Origin: DATMNI01 sp963817515
GTDB taxonomy: Bacteria; Acidobacteriota; Terriglobia; Bryobacterales; Bryobacteraceae
Reading direction: 5' to 3'
Assembly: GCA_963817515.1 (NCBI GenBank)
Contig: CAWFPJ010000026.1
Coordinates: 1 to 64,000 of the forward strand
Length of the DNA stretch: 64,000 bases
In this document: one piece after another, positions 32,646 to 40,922 of the stretch
Position numbering within the stretch: the stretch's first letter is position 1
How the letters are laid out: each line of letters begins with the position of its first letter
Notes under the pieces: generated by a model
What the model saw: the letters and a program-made list of their open reading frames with translations, nothing else
The model's database searches: none
What the model was told of the DNA's origin: nothing
Position numbers and translations under genes: made by a program

Positions 32646-33438
32646 CTATCCGCCTTCTCCGGCTGACGGGCCGTAAATCGAGGGCCACCGGGGCTTACGT
32701 TTCTCGCGGAAAGCCCGCAGTCCTTCTTGAAAATCGGGGCTGGCGAAAACCTCGCGGCGAGCCCGCTGCGAAATCTCGCCCGCCTGCTTCCAATCCTTTC
32801 CCCTGGTTGCCTGGACGCAGCGGAGGCCGCTTTGTAGGGCGGTGGGGCTGGATTCGGCGATGGCGGAGGCGACTTCCAAACCACGGCTGGGCCCGGCGGC
32901 GCCGACAACCACCTGGTGGGCCAAGACCGATTTCCTGGGCCTCCCCTGCCCCAAAAATGCGGCCGGTCAGCGAAAGTTCCGTGGCGCGGCGCTCTCCGAT
33001 GGCGGCGGCAACGGCCCGGAAAACCAGAAACGGCCACAGACCGAGGCGGATTTCAGTGAGGCCGAAGGTGGCGTCTTCGCTGGCGACCACGATGTGGCAA
33101 TTGGCGACCAGGCCGGTTCCTCCTGCCAGGGCCGCCCCGTGAACCGCGGCCACCAGGGGCTTCGAAAGACGGGCGCCGATGGTAAACAACTGCTCATGGA
33201 CCAGGCTGAGAGCGCCGTCGTCGACATGGTCGATTTCGTGGAGGTCCATGCCGGCGCAGAAGGATGGGCCGTTTGCGCTCAGCAGGATGGCGCCAATTTT
33301 GGGATCGCGGTCAGCGCCTTCCAGGGCTTCAACCAGAGCGCGGCAAAGCTCCAGATTGAGGGCGTTGCGCTTCTGCGGACGGTTCAGCGTAAGACGCAAC
33401 AACCGGCCGTCTGAAACGGTGTGCACAGTGTCGCTCAT
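32646..33438 (-). CDS. Enoyl-CoA hydratase/isomerase family protein, frameshifted
   Basis: The crotonase fold hydrates enoyl-CoA in fatty acid, terpene or branched-chain acid breakdown. Motifs: LTLNRPQKRNALN, oxyanion-hole segment NGPSFCAGMDL, and AAVHGAALAGGTGLVANCHIV. After AQEIGL the frame slips. Removing one base at 32918-32922 restores HQVVVGAAGPSRGLEVA and a normal C-terminus (stop at 32646), for 263 residues. In the second glutamate region the sequence reads GGTGLVANC, so hydratase versus other crotonase activity is open. It is close to an AtuA-related gene on the same strand, which suggests a shared acyl-CoA pathway. Confidence 0.85.
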
Positions 33439-33581
33439 GAGGTTTCGCTCCGTAGGCAGGCAGATAGCTTCGGCCGGCGCGCGGAGCTCACGCCGTTCCT
33501 AACAGTATAAACCTGAGGATGCGAGATTGCTACCGGTGAAAATGCGAAAATTACGTGGCGAATCGGGAGGGTTACGGACCT

Positions 33582-33896
33582 TTATTCCAGGTCGATTTCA
33601 AGCGAGAGGAGGGCCGCGCCGAAGGTCTTGCCCTGGGCGTCGGTGCGAAGGGAGACGGTGCCGCCGCCACCCAGCGCTTCATGCAGCAGGAAATTCAGCG
33701 CGCCGAGATTGGGCAACTCGTAGCGCTCCACATTTCCCTTCACCAATTCCCCGAAATGCAGTTTGACGCGCTCGGCGGTGACTTGTCGCACCAGGACCGG
33801 ATAGTCGGTCTGGCGGTAGGCGATCACTCCGATGTTGCAGGTGTCGCCTTTGTCTCCGGAGCGGGTGTGGGCGATCTGCGAGAGCGGGACCTTCAT
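33582..33896 (-). CDS. AtuA C-terminal-domain-like small protein
   Basis: 104 residues. VPLSQIAHTRSGDKGDTCNIGVIAYR is the hallmark of the small C-terminal domain found at the end of AtuA (acyclic terpene utilisation) proteins or as a stand-alone subunit. The larger AtuA N-terminal domain is encoded separately at 37469-38803, so the two probably form one complex. The ATG at 33896 removes 29 unrelated residues of the longer frame. It is divergent from the TetR-like gene, with a TTGAACACGTTCAA operator-like site in between. Confidence 0.85.
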   Translation of the reverse strand: MKVPLSQIAHTRSGDKGDTCNIGVIAYRQTDYPVLVRQVTAERVKLHFGELVKGNVERYELPNLGALNFLLHEALGGGGTVSLRTDAQGKTFGAALLSLEIDLE

Positions 33897-33936
33897 TGAG
33901 GACGACCTGACGCTATTGTGCCATGGAGTCGACTGT

Positions 33937-33950
33937 TTGAACACGTTCAA
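33937..33950. promoter_or_regulatory. Operator-like palindrome, copy 1
   Basis: TTGAACACGTTCAA: arms TTGAAC/GTTCAA around a two-base centre. An identical copy starts 55 bp downstream at 33992. This copy lies just upstream of the -35 box of the TetR-like gene and 40 bp upstream of the divergent AtuA-like start, so bound repressor could affect both directions. Confidence 0.75.
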
Positions 33951-33957
33951 ATATTTA

Positions 33958-33986
33958 TTGACAGCTGCCTCAATCACGCCCATACT
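33958..33986 (+). promoter_or_regulatory. Sigma-70-type promoter of the TetR-like gene
   Basis: A perfect -35 box TTGACA (33958-33963), a 17-base spacer, and CATACT (33981-33986) as -10. The predicted transcription start near 33993 falls inside the second operator-like palindrome, leaving a leader of only about 17 bases before the ATG at 34010. Confidence 0.7.
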
Positions 33987-33991
33987 AAGTC

Positions 33992-34005
33992 TTGAACACG
34001 TTCAA
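33992..34005. promoter_or_regulatory. Operator-like palindrome, copy 2, over the predicted transcription start
   Basis: Identical TTGAACACGTTCAA, five bases after the -10 box. Its position would block initiation when bound, the usual arrangement for an autorepressed TetR-family gene. Confidence 0.75.
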
Positions 34006-34009
34006 TTTT

Positions 34010-35104
34010 ATGCCTTCCACAAAAGTAACGCCCAAAGCCGAAGAGACCGGCCTCAGAATTCTAGACTCCGCGTTGGCGCTCTTCCGGGAGGAAGGCTTCG
34101 ATAACGCCACCATGCGGGAGATCGCGCAGAGGGCAGGGGTCGCGACCGGGGCGGCCTACTACTACTACCCGTCCAAGGAAGCCATTGTGATGGACTTCTA
34201 CCAGCGGGCCTGCGCGGATATGCAGCCGAAGATCGAGCTGGCCCTTCAACAGGCGGCCAATCTCGAAGCCCGGCTACGCGAGTTGATTTCCGTTAAGCTG
34301 GTTCACTTCGCACCCAACCGGAATGTGCTGCGCGCTCTTCTGCGCAACGGCGCAGACCCGAAGTATCCCCTGTCGCCGTTCAGCCCGCAAACCAAGGAGA
34401 TCCGCGACATCGACATCGCCTGGTTTCGCCGCATTCTGGTGGATTGCGGCACGCGCATTCCGCGTGTCCTCGGCGCTGGCCTGATGTACCGCGCCCAATC
34501 CTCGAGAGTGGCAACCGGCGCCGGGGTCGCGATGTTGCTTCTGCTGCCGCCCTCCAGCCTCACGTGGGATGTTCTAGCCCGGCCAACCTTGTTCAAGGTG
34601 CACAGCGCGATCACGATCGCGGCCTCCCCTGAACTGGTCTGGAAACACGTGATCACCTTTTCGGAGATGCCCGAGCCGCAAGAATGGTTCTTTCGCGCCG
34701 GCTTGGCTTATCCGAAACGGGCCCGCATTGTGGGAACGGGCCCCGGCGCGATCCGCTATTGCGAGTTTTCGACCGGCCCCTTTGTGGAGCCCATCGAAGT
34801 CTGGAATGAGCCGCGCCTGCTGCGATTCCGGGTCACCGAGAACCCCGCGCCGATGAACGAGTGGAGCCCTTACGCCCAGGTATTGCCCAAACATTTGCAT
34901 GGGTATCTGATTTCCAAACACGGCCAGTTTCAGCTCACGCGATTGCCGAACAACCATACGCTGCTGGAACGAACCACCTGGTATCAGCACGGTCTGTGGC
35001 CTGGGGAATATTGGCGGTGGTGGTCGGATGCGATTATTCACCGCATTCATCTGCGCGTGCTGGATCATATCCGGACATTGGCGGAGAAAGAGGGGAAGGC
35101 GTGA
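34010..35104 (+). CDS. TetR-type DNA-binding domain fused to a SRPBCC-like domain
   Basis: 364 residues in two unrelated parts. Residues about 12-60 are a TetR helix-turn-helix (ILDSALALFREEGFDNATMREIA, GVATGAAYYYYPSKEAIV). Helices of a truncated TetR ligand domain continue to about residue 150. After CGTRIPR the sequence changes to a hydrophobic segment (VATGAGVAMLLLLPPSSL). A SRPBCC/polyketide-cyclase-like domain follows (FKVHSAITIAASPELVWKHV, RYCEFSTGPFVEPIEVW, TTWYQHGLWPGEYWRWWSDAI) that normally ends multi-helix membrane proteins. A real gene fusion, a deletion, or an assembly join are all possible. ATG 34010 was chosen because the upstream TTG lies in an operator. Confidence 0.75.
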   Translation: MPSTKVTPKAEETGLRILDSALALFREEGFDNATMREIAQRAGVATGAAYYYYPSKEAIVMDFYQRACADMQPKIELALQQAANLEARLRELISVKLVHFAPNRNVLRALLRNGADPKYPLSPFSPQTKEIRDIDIAWFRRILVDCGTRIPRVLGAGLMYRAQSSRVATGAGVAMLLLLPPSSLTWDVLARPTLFKVHSAITIAASPELVWKHVITFSEMPEPQEWFFRAGLAYPKRARIVGTGPGAIRYCEFSTGPFVEPIEVWNEPRLLRFRVTENPAPMNEWSPYAQVLPKHLHGYLISKHGQFQLTRLPNNHTLLERTTWYQHGLWPGEYWRWWSDAIIHRIHLRVLDHIRTLAEKEGKA

Positions 35105-35111
35105 GCTTGTG

Positions 35112-35155
35112 GTGGGTCGATTGCCAATCGACCGCAGGTTGACAACCTGCCCCAC
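35112..35155. repeat. Three-way-junction palindromic element
   Basis: Outer arms GTGGG (35112-35116) and CCCAC (35151-35155) enclose two hairpins: TCGATTG-C-CAATCGA (35117-35131) and GCAGGTT-GAC-AACCTGC (35134-35150). It lies directly after the TetR-SRPBCC stop and just before the symporter start. Confidence 0.7.
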
Positions 35156-35163
35156 TCGAATGC

Positions 35164-36681
35164 GTGGGATACTCATTCGTTGTGGCGGGCGTTCGCTGGC
35201 TGGATCTCGGGATCATCGTGGCCTATGTGCTGGGGCTGACGGCGATCGGTTTGCGGTTCTCGCGGCGCCAGACTACCACGGAGCGCTACTTCACGGCCAA
35301 ACGATCGGTGCCCTCGTGGGCGGTGGGCATGTCGTTCTTCACGGCGATGATCACCAGCGTCACGTTCATCGCGTTTCCCGGGGCGGCGTATGCCAAGGAC
35401 TGGTCGCTGCTGGTTCCCGGCTTCTTCCTGCTGGTGGTGATCGCGCTGGTGGGGACGGTGATCATCCCGTTCTACCGGCGTACGGTGGGGATGAGCGCGT
35501 TCGAATATTTCGGCAAGCGCTTCGGCCGGCCCACCCGCGTCTACGCCTCCGTGGCGTTCACGCTGGCGCACTTTTCGAAGATGGGGCTGGTCTTCTATCT
35601 GCTGGCCCTGACGGTCAACAGCACCACCGGCTGGAATATGGACCAGGTGATTCTGGTCTCCGGCTTTCTGACCATTTTGTATACGCTCAAGGGCGGCTTT
35701 GAAGCGGTGGTATGGACGGACGTACTGCAAGGCATCGTTCTGTGGACCGGGATTTTCCTGTGCCTCGGCTACCTGCTCTTCCTGCCGCCGGGCGGCCCTG
35801 TGGCGGTATTTCAGACCGCCTGGGCGAACCACAAGTTTCGATTGGGCAGCACGGCCTTTGACCTTTCGCAACCCACCGTATGGGTGCTGATGACTTATGG
35901 GTTCTTCTGGTACCTGCAACGCTACACCACGGACCAGACGCTGGTGCAGCGCTATCTGGCGGCTAAATCCGATGCGGCGGCGGTGCGCGGCGTGACCTTC
36001 GGGGCGCTGCTCTCCGTCCCGGTCTGGACCCTGTTTATGCTGATCGGCACCTGCACCTGGACGTTCTACAAGATCACGGGTGAAAAGCTGCCGCCTTACG
36101 TCACCAAGGGCGACCAGGTCTTTCCGCACTTTCTGAGCACGCACCTGCCGGCGGGCATAGCGGGCATGGTGCTGGCGGCACTGATGGGTTCGGCGATGTG
36201 CGCACTTTCAAGCGACCTGAATTCGTTCGCAGCGGTAGGGGTGGAGGACATTTACCGCCTGTTCCGGCCGCTCTCCACCGACCGCGAACGGTTGCGCGCG
36301 GCCAAACGCATCGTGCTCTGCTGCGGCGTGCTGTGCGTCGTGATGGCGCTGGTGCTTTCGCATACGCAGACGCCGGCGCTGTCGGTCTGGTTTTCGGCAT
36401 CTTCGATTGTGAGCGGGGGTCTGGCAGGCCTGTTCGTGCTGGCGTTTCTCACGAAGCGAACCAACCGCCAGGGCGTTTACGCCGGCATTGCAGCCTGCGT
36501 GGCCTTTACCGCCTGGGCCACGTTGACGATGGGCGAGAAGCGCGTATTGAACCTGGGCCGCTTCAACTTTCCCTGGCACGATTACATGATCGGCGCCATC
36601 GGCCATGTGGTGCTGATGGTGGTAGGGTACAGCGTGAGCCGGCTTTGGCCGGATTCCGCCGCCGAACGCGCACTGGAGTGA
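35164..36681 (+). CDS. Sodium:solute symporter (SSS family)
   Basis: About 505 residues with 13 or so membrane helices; it imports a small solute using the sodium gradient. Family features include FTAKRSVPSWAVGMSFFTAMIT in helix 2, TLKGGFEAVVWTDVLQ, and the central ALMGSAMCALSSDLNSFAAV, where sodium-binding Ser residues are expected. The closest flavour is the SGLT/acidobacterial SSS group; the solute is unknown. GTG 35164 is used, with a GTG at 35182 as an alternative. It lies 59 bases after the TetR-like fusion on the same strand and might be read through from it. Confidence 0.9.
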   Translation: MGYSFVVAGVRWLDLGIIVAYVLGLTAIGLRFSRRQTTTERYFTAKRSVPSWAVGMSFFTAMITSVTFIAFPGAAYAKDWSLLVPGFFLLVVIALVGTVIIPFYRRTVGMSAFEYFGKRFGRPTRVYASVAFTLAHFSKMGLVFYLLALTVNSTTGWNMDQVILVSGFLTILYTLKGGFEAVVWTDVLQGIVLWTGIFLCLGYLLFLPPGGPVAVFQTAWANHKFRLGSTAFDLSQPTVWVLMTYGFFWYLQRYTTDQTLVQRYLAAKSDAAAVRGVTFGALLSVPVWTLFMLIGTCTWTFYKITGEKLPPYVTKGDQVFPHFLSTHLPAGIAGMVLAALMGSAMCALSSDLNSFAAVGVEDIYRLFRPLSTDRERLRAAKRIVLCCGVLCVVMALVLSHTQTPALSVWFSASSIVSGGLAGLFVLAFLTKRTNRQGVYAGIAACVAFTAWATLTMGEKRVLNLGRFNFPWHDYMIGAIGHVVLMVVGYSVSRLWPDSAAERALE

Positions 36682-36801
36682 TTCGCGAACCCGGCGAAAG
36701 TTCGCATCATTATTATTTATTGTTCACTATGGAAAAGGCCTAGAACCCCGAGGTGCGCGTCCACGTCTCTCTGAATGTAGGGAAAAAGGGGACCTTCGGT
36801 T

Positions 36802-37446
36802 ATGTTCCAAAAATTCGCATCAACCGCATTCGTGGCTGGAACGCTGCTCACGGTATTGATACCGGCGGGTTTGGCGCGGGATCGCGGCGGGCAAGGCTTT
36901 TCCAGGGGAAGCCGCAATTCCGCCCCGCGCGGTTCTTCCGGCGGAGGACACTACTCCGGGCGCCAGAGCTTTGTGAGCCCCCGCGGAAATGACGGACGGC
37001 GGGGATACGCGGGTGGCCCGAGCTACTACGGCCGCGGCTACGTGGCTCCGCGTTCTTATGGGAGGCCCGCCTATCGCGGATATTACGGTGGGGGCGTTTA
37101 CCTCGGCTATGGCGCTCCTTACGGATACGGTTATGGTCCCGGATACGTCGACCCCGGCTATGCCTACGATCCAGGCTATTCTTACGGACCGGCGGCGCCG
37201 CAGGCCTGCGCCCAGGGCTCATACGACCAGTACGGCACCTGGATCCAGAATCCCAACTGCTATTCCGGCCAGCGGCAATATCCGCCACAACAGCAGAACT
37301 ACAATTCCAATCAACAGCAATATCCGCCGCAACAGAACTACGATCCCAACCAGCCTCAACAGTACAATCAACAATACAATCAGCCGCAATATCCGCGGTC
37401 TCAGCAGAACTACGACCCCAATCAGCCGCAACCATACAATCGATAG
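36802..37446 (+). CDS. Secreted Gly/Tyr/Gln-rich low-complexity protein
   Basis: 214 residues. A signal peptide (MFQKFASTAFVAGTLLTVLIPAGLA) precedes an Arg/Gly/Ser-rich part and a Tyr/Gly-rich part (YGYGYGPGYVDPGYAYDPGY). A short QACAQGSYDQYGTWIQNPNC segment follows, which has the look of a YXWxxxGxxxxPxC-type motif, and then Gln/Asn/Tyr/Pro repeats around QQNYDPNQPQ. AAGGGG lies upstream of the ATG. Such proteins may be surface or biofilm components; that is inference from composition only. Confidence 0.75.
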   Translation: MFQKFASTAFVAGTLLTVLIPAGLARDRGGQGFSRGSRNSAPRGSSGGGHYSGRQSFVSPRGNDGRRGYAGGPSYYGRGYVAPRSYGRPAYRGYYGGGVYLGYGAPYGYGYGPGYVDPGYAYDPGYSYGPAAPQACAQGSYDQYGTWIQNPNCYSGQRQYPPQQQNYNSNQQQYPPQQNYDPNQPQQYNQQYNQPQYPRSQQNYDPNQPQPYNR

Positions 37447-37468
37447 CGGACAGGCCAGGAGGCCGATT

Positions 37469-38803
37469 CTACTCGATCACTTCTACGTGGATGGTGATCT
37501 CTTCGCGCGGAATCAGGGCCGACCAATAGGCTACGATTTCGCGCACCGGCGGGCGACCGTCGCCGAAACCGGTTGCGCCGGGAGGGCCATTGAGCACCAG
37601 GGGGATCAATTCGCGGGTGAAGCGCTCCACGGCCTTCTTGTCGGCGCCGCGCACTCCGATTCGCAATTGCACTTCCGGCGGATCGGGGTTGGCTGAAGCC
37701 GCGGGGCCGTGGCAGGCGTTGATGCCGAAGTACTCGGTGTAGATTTCATCGAAGGCCAGTCCGAGGTTGCGCAGGCGATCGCGCACCACGCGGTCGGCGG
37801 CCCGGGCTTTTTCGGCCGCCTGGGGCCACGAGTAGACCAGAGTGCCAATGGCCTTCCAGCCGTTGGTGTAGCTCATCGAAAGCTTCAGCGTGGGCGGCCG
37901 GGCTGAGCCGCGAATGCTGGAGACGCGCACGCGGTCGGGCCCCACATCTTCCAGGCGAATGCTGGTGAAATCTGCGATGCAATCGGGCGTAATGTAATTC
38001 TTCGGGTCGCCCAACTCGTAAAGCAACTGTTCCTTGATGCCGTGGCTGTTGACGCGGCCGCCGGCGGCGGCATGCTTGGTCACGCAGAAACTGCCATCGG
38101 GTTCGGCTTCGACGATAGGGTATCCGATGTTGGCCATATCGGGGATGGTTTGCCAATCCACCTGACAGTTGCCGCCGGTGCACTGCGCGCCGCATTCAAT
38201 AATGTGGCCGGCGATAGTTCCAGCGGCCAGCTTGTCGTATTCGCCGGGCTGCCAGCCGTAGCGATGGATCATGGGAGCCAGCGTGAGCGCGGTATCGGTG
38301 GAGCGGCCGGCGATCACCACATCAGCGCCGGTGGCTAATGCCTCGGCCAGCGGAAAGGCGCCGATATAGGCGTTGGCGCTGAGAATGCGATCGCGCACCG
38401 CGGCGATGGGTTCGCCGGTGTCCATATCGCGCATCTGGTAGCCCTTGGCGACGAATTCATCCAGGCGCGCGAAGACATCGTCGCCCAGGACCACCGCCAC
38501 CTTGAGGCCGGGCGCCAGCCGCACTACTTCGCGGGCGCAGGCCACGGGGTTGACGCCGCCGGCGTTGGCAATCACCTTCACATCGCGCTCGCGGATCTGC
38601 CGGGCGATGCGCGCGATAAGCGGCGGGAAGTCGCGGGCGTAGCCGAGATTGGGGTCGGCCTGGCGCTGTTTCTGGAGGATCGACATGGTGACCTCGGCCA
38701 GGTAATCTAGCGCCAGGTAATCGATGGGGCCCTGCTGCACCAGGCGAACGGGGGCTTCCAGCCAGTCGCCCCAAAAGCCCTGTCCGTTAGCAATTCGAAT
38801 CAT
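37469..38803 (-). CDS. AtuA-family (DUF1446) protein
   Basis: 444 residues. The AtuA family accompanies acyl-CoA carboxylases in acyclic terpene and related breakdown; its reaction is not established. Visible features are NGQGFWGDWLEAP, LALDYLAEVTMSIL, IANAGGVNPVACAR, VIAGRSTDTALTLAP and ECGAQCTGGNC. The small C-terminal domain usually attached is missing and is encoded by a separate gene at 33582-33896. Its ATG overlaps the carboxyltransferase stop by four bases (ATGA), so the two are co-translated. Confidence 0.88.
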   Translation of the reverse strand: MIRIANGQGFWGDWLEAPVRLVQQGPIDYLALDYLAEVTMSILQKQRQADPNLGYARDFPPLIARIARQIRERDVKVIANAGGVNPVACAREVVRLAPGLKVAVVLGDDVFARLDEFVAKGYQMRDMDTGEPIAAVRDRILSANAYIGAFPLAEALATGADVVIAGRSTDTALTLAPMIHRYGWQPGEYDKLAAGTIAGHIIECGAQCTGGNCQVDWQTIPDMANIGYPIVEAEPDGSFCVTKHAAAGGRVNSHGIKEQLLYELGDPKNYITPDCIADFTSIRLEDVGPDRVRVSSIRGSARPPTLKLSMSYTNGWKAIGTLVYSWPQAAEKARAADRVVRDRLRNLGLAFDEIYTEYFGINACHGPAASANPDPPEVQLRIGVRGADKKAVERFTRELIPLVLNGPPGATGFGDGRPPVREIVAYWSALIPREEITIHVEVIE

Positions 38804-40413
38804 GGCCGCTGCGCTCCCGGGACCAGGGGTGGCGGGCCGGGGATCAGGGCTGAGGGATCATTGTGCATACATGCCTCCAACGCGAATGCCAGAATCTTGC
38901 GAGTTTCCAGGGGATCGATTAAGGCGTCGCAGTGGCCGCGGGCGGCTGCATACCTGGCATCGAGCCAGCGTTCATAATCCGCACGGGTCTTTTCCACGGC
39001 CTCACGCAATTCGTCAGGCAGCGGGCCGCCTTTAGATTTTTCGAGTTCCGCGGAGTACAGCGCCACCACGGCAGACTCGCCGTCCATCACACCGATACGG
39101 GCTGTGGGCCAACTGAACGTGAAGTTAGGGTCGAAGCCCTGGCCGGCCATGGCGTAATAGCCGGCGCCGCTGGCGTGGTTGAGCGTGAGGACGATCTTAG
39201 GAACGGTGGCACACGCCATGGTCTCCACCATCTCCGCGCCGGCACGGATGATGCCCTCGCGTTCGGCGTCGGGCCCCACCATGAAGCCGGAAACATCCTG
39301 CAGATAAATCAGAGGAGAGCCCAGCCGCTCACTGGTTTCGACGAAGTATGCCACCTTGCGCGCGGATTCGGCATAGATAATTCCGCCGATGCGCGGCCGG
39401 CCCTGAACCTTCATAAAGCCGCGCCGGTTGGCAATCACGGAAACCGGGCGGCCCGCAAGACGCGCGTTGGCGCACAGCATCTCGGGAGCATAGTCCGGCT
39501 GAAATTCGGTGTAGTCCGCGCCGTCGAAAATGCGGAACAGGACCTCTTCGATGTCGTAGGGCAGACGGTGGTCGGCAGGCAGCACGCCATACGTTTCGGA
39601 TATCGGGCGCAGCGGCGGAACGCCTTCGGCCGGCAGGGCCGTGGGCTCAGGCAGCTGTCGAAACCGCTGGCGGATGCGTGCCAGGCAATCGGCATCGTCC
39701 TTGGCCATAAAGTGAGCTACGCCGCTGACGGCCGTGTGCAGGTGCGCGCCGCCGAGGGGTTCGGATTCAATCACCTGCCCGGTGGCGCCCTTCACCAGGT
39801 TGGGCCCGCCCAGGCCCATAAAACTGGTGCCCTCCACCATGATAATGACGTCGCTCAACGCCGGCAGATATGCGCCGCCCGCAATGCACGGCCCCATCAC
39901 GGCCGCAATTTGCGGAATGCGCAGTTTGCGCCGCATCAGCGAATTGTAGAGGAAAATTCGGCCGGCGCCATACTGGCCCGGAAAGATGCCGTCCTGATAT
40001 GGCAGGTTGACGCCCGCTGAATCCACCAGGTACACGATGGGCAGCCGGTTCTTCATGGCGATTTCCTGAGCGCGAAGGATCTTGGTAATGGTCTCAGGCC
40101 ACCAGGCGCCGGCCTTCACGGTAGCATCGTTGGCCACAATGACAGCAGGGCGGCCTTCGATCTTACCGATCCCGGTGACCACGCCGGCTGCGGGAGCCTG
40201 ACCGTCGTAGCGGTCATATGCGATGAGTAAACCGACTTCGAGAAAATGGGAACCAGTATCCAGAAGCGCCAGGATTCTTTCCCGCGCAGTCATCTTGCCG
40301 GCGCGTTTCTGGCGCTCGATGCGCTCCGGGCCGCCGCCTTCGCGAAGACGGTCTTCCAGCTTATGAAGCTGGTCGACAAGCAGGCGCATGTGCCCCTGGC
40401 GCGCGATGTCCAC
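38800..40413 (-). CDS. Acyl-CoA carboxylase carboxyltransferase subunit
   Basis: This subunit transfers the carboxyl group from biotin to an acyl-CoA (methylcrotonyl-, geranyl- or propionyl-CoA type). 537 residues with two crotonase-like halves. The N-terminal half has KMTARERILALLD and GGAYLPALSDVIIMVEGTS, and the C-terminal half has IYAESARKVAYFVE and DVSGFMVGPDAEREGI. It most resembles methylcrotonyl/geranyl-CoA carboxylase beta subunits. The biotin-carrying alpha subunit is not in the window. GTG 40413 begins two bases after the NIPSNAP stop; an ATG eight codons later has AGGGG upstream and is an alternative start. Confidence 0.92.
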   Translation of the reverse strand: MDIARQGHMRLLVDQLHKLEDRLREGGGPERIERQKRAGKMTARERILALLDTGSHFLEVGLLIAYDRYDGQAPAAGVVTGIGKIEGRPAVIVANDATVKAGAWWPETITKILRAQEIAMKNRLPIVYLVDSAGVNLPYQDGIFPGQYGAGRIFLYNSLMRRKLRIPQIAAVMGPCIAGGAYLPALSDVIIMVEGTSFMGLGGPNLVKGATGQVIESEPLGGAHLHTAVSGVAHFMAKDDADCLARIRQRFRQLPEPTALPAEGVPPLRPISETYGVLPADHRLPYDIEEVLFRIFDGADYTEFQPDYAPEMLCANARLAGRPVSVIANRRGFMKVQGRPRIGGIIYAESARKVAYFVETSERLGSPLIYLQDVSGFMVGPDAEREGIIRAGAEMVETMACATVPKIVLTLNHASGAGYYAMAGQGFDPNFTFSWPTARIGVMDGESAVVALYSAELEKSKGGPLPDELREAVEKTRADYERWLDARYAAARGHCDALIDPLETRKILAFALEACMHNDPSALIPGPPPLVPGAQRP

Positions 40414-40415
40414 GG

Positions 40416-40808
40416 CTACTTGATCATCGAGAAATCAGCCGGATCCATGAATACCGATTCCGGGGGCTTGGCCAGAATCTTGCCGTTGACCTCGGACTCC
40501 GCGGAAACCTTTTTCCATTCGGGATCGTTGCGGAAGTCGATCCAATTCTTGGTGGCGGCTTCGCGGCTGGCGTGGGCGATGATGTAGATCAGGGTGGTCT
40601 TCGATTGCTCACCGTCCTGAGGAACCCAGTAGCCGACGCTCTCCATGCCGTGACGCCTGAAGATGCGAATGGTGTGGTCGCGGAAACGGGTTTTGAGGGT
40701 TTCGAGTTTACCCTCGTTGCAGGTATAGGTGCGAAGCTCGAAGACGCGATTCTGCCCGAAAGCGAAACCGGCCATCAGCAGGGACAGGAGCATGAGTTTG
40801 CAGGTCAT
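40416..40808 (-). CDS. Exported NIPSNAP-family protein
   Basis: 130 residues. A signal peptide (MTCKLMLLSLLMAGFAFG) is followed by a NIPSNAP ferredoxin-like domain: VFELRTYTCNEGKLETL, FRRHGMESVGYW, IYIIAHASREAATKNW. Bacterial NIPSNAP proteins have no settled function. It is the first gene of an apparent three-gene operon with the carboxyltransferase and AtuA. Confidence 0.88.
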   Translation of the reverse strand: MTCKLMLLSLLMAGFAFGQNRVFELRTYTCNEGKLETLKTRFRDHTIRIFRRHGMESVGYWVPQDGEQSKTTLIYIIAHASREAATKNWIDFRNDPEWKKVSAESEVNGKILAKPPESVFMDPADFSMIK

Positions 40809-40864
40809 GAGGATAGTGTAGCGTGCCAGGCGGCTTTAGGACTGCGGGCTGCAAGAAGCGATCA

Positions 40865-40922
40865 ACCGGCGACTGCGATCGCCGGCGCTACCAGAACCGG
40901 CGACACGATCGCCGGCGTTACC
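40865..40922. repeat. Two tandem copies of the GGTAGCGCCGGC-type palindrome
   Basis: Copy one is 40865-40892 and copy two 40896-40922. Read on the minus strand, each starts GGTAGCGCCGGCGATC or GGTAACGCCGGCGATC and ends GTCGCCGGT. The second copy contains the cysE stop codon, just as the copy at 18544 contains the egtD stop. Confidence 0.75.
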
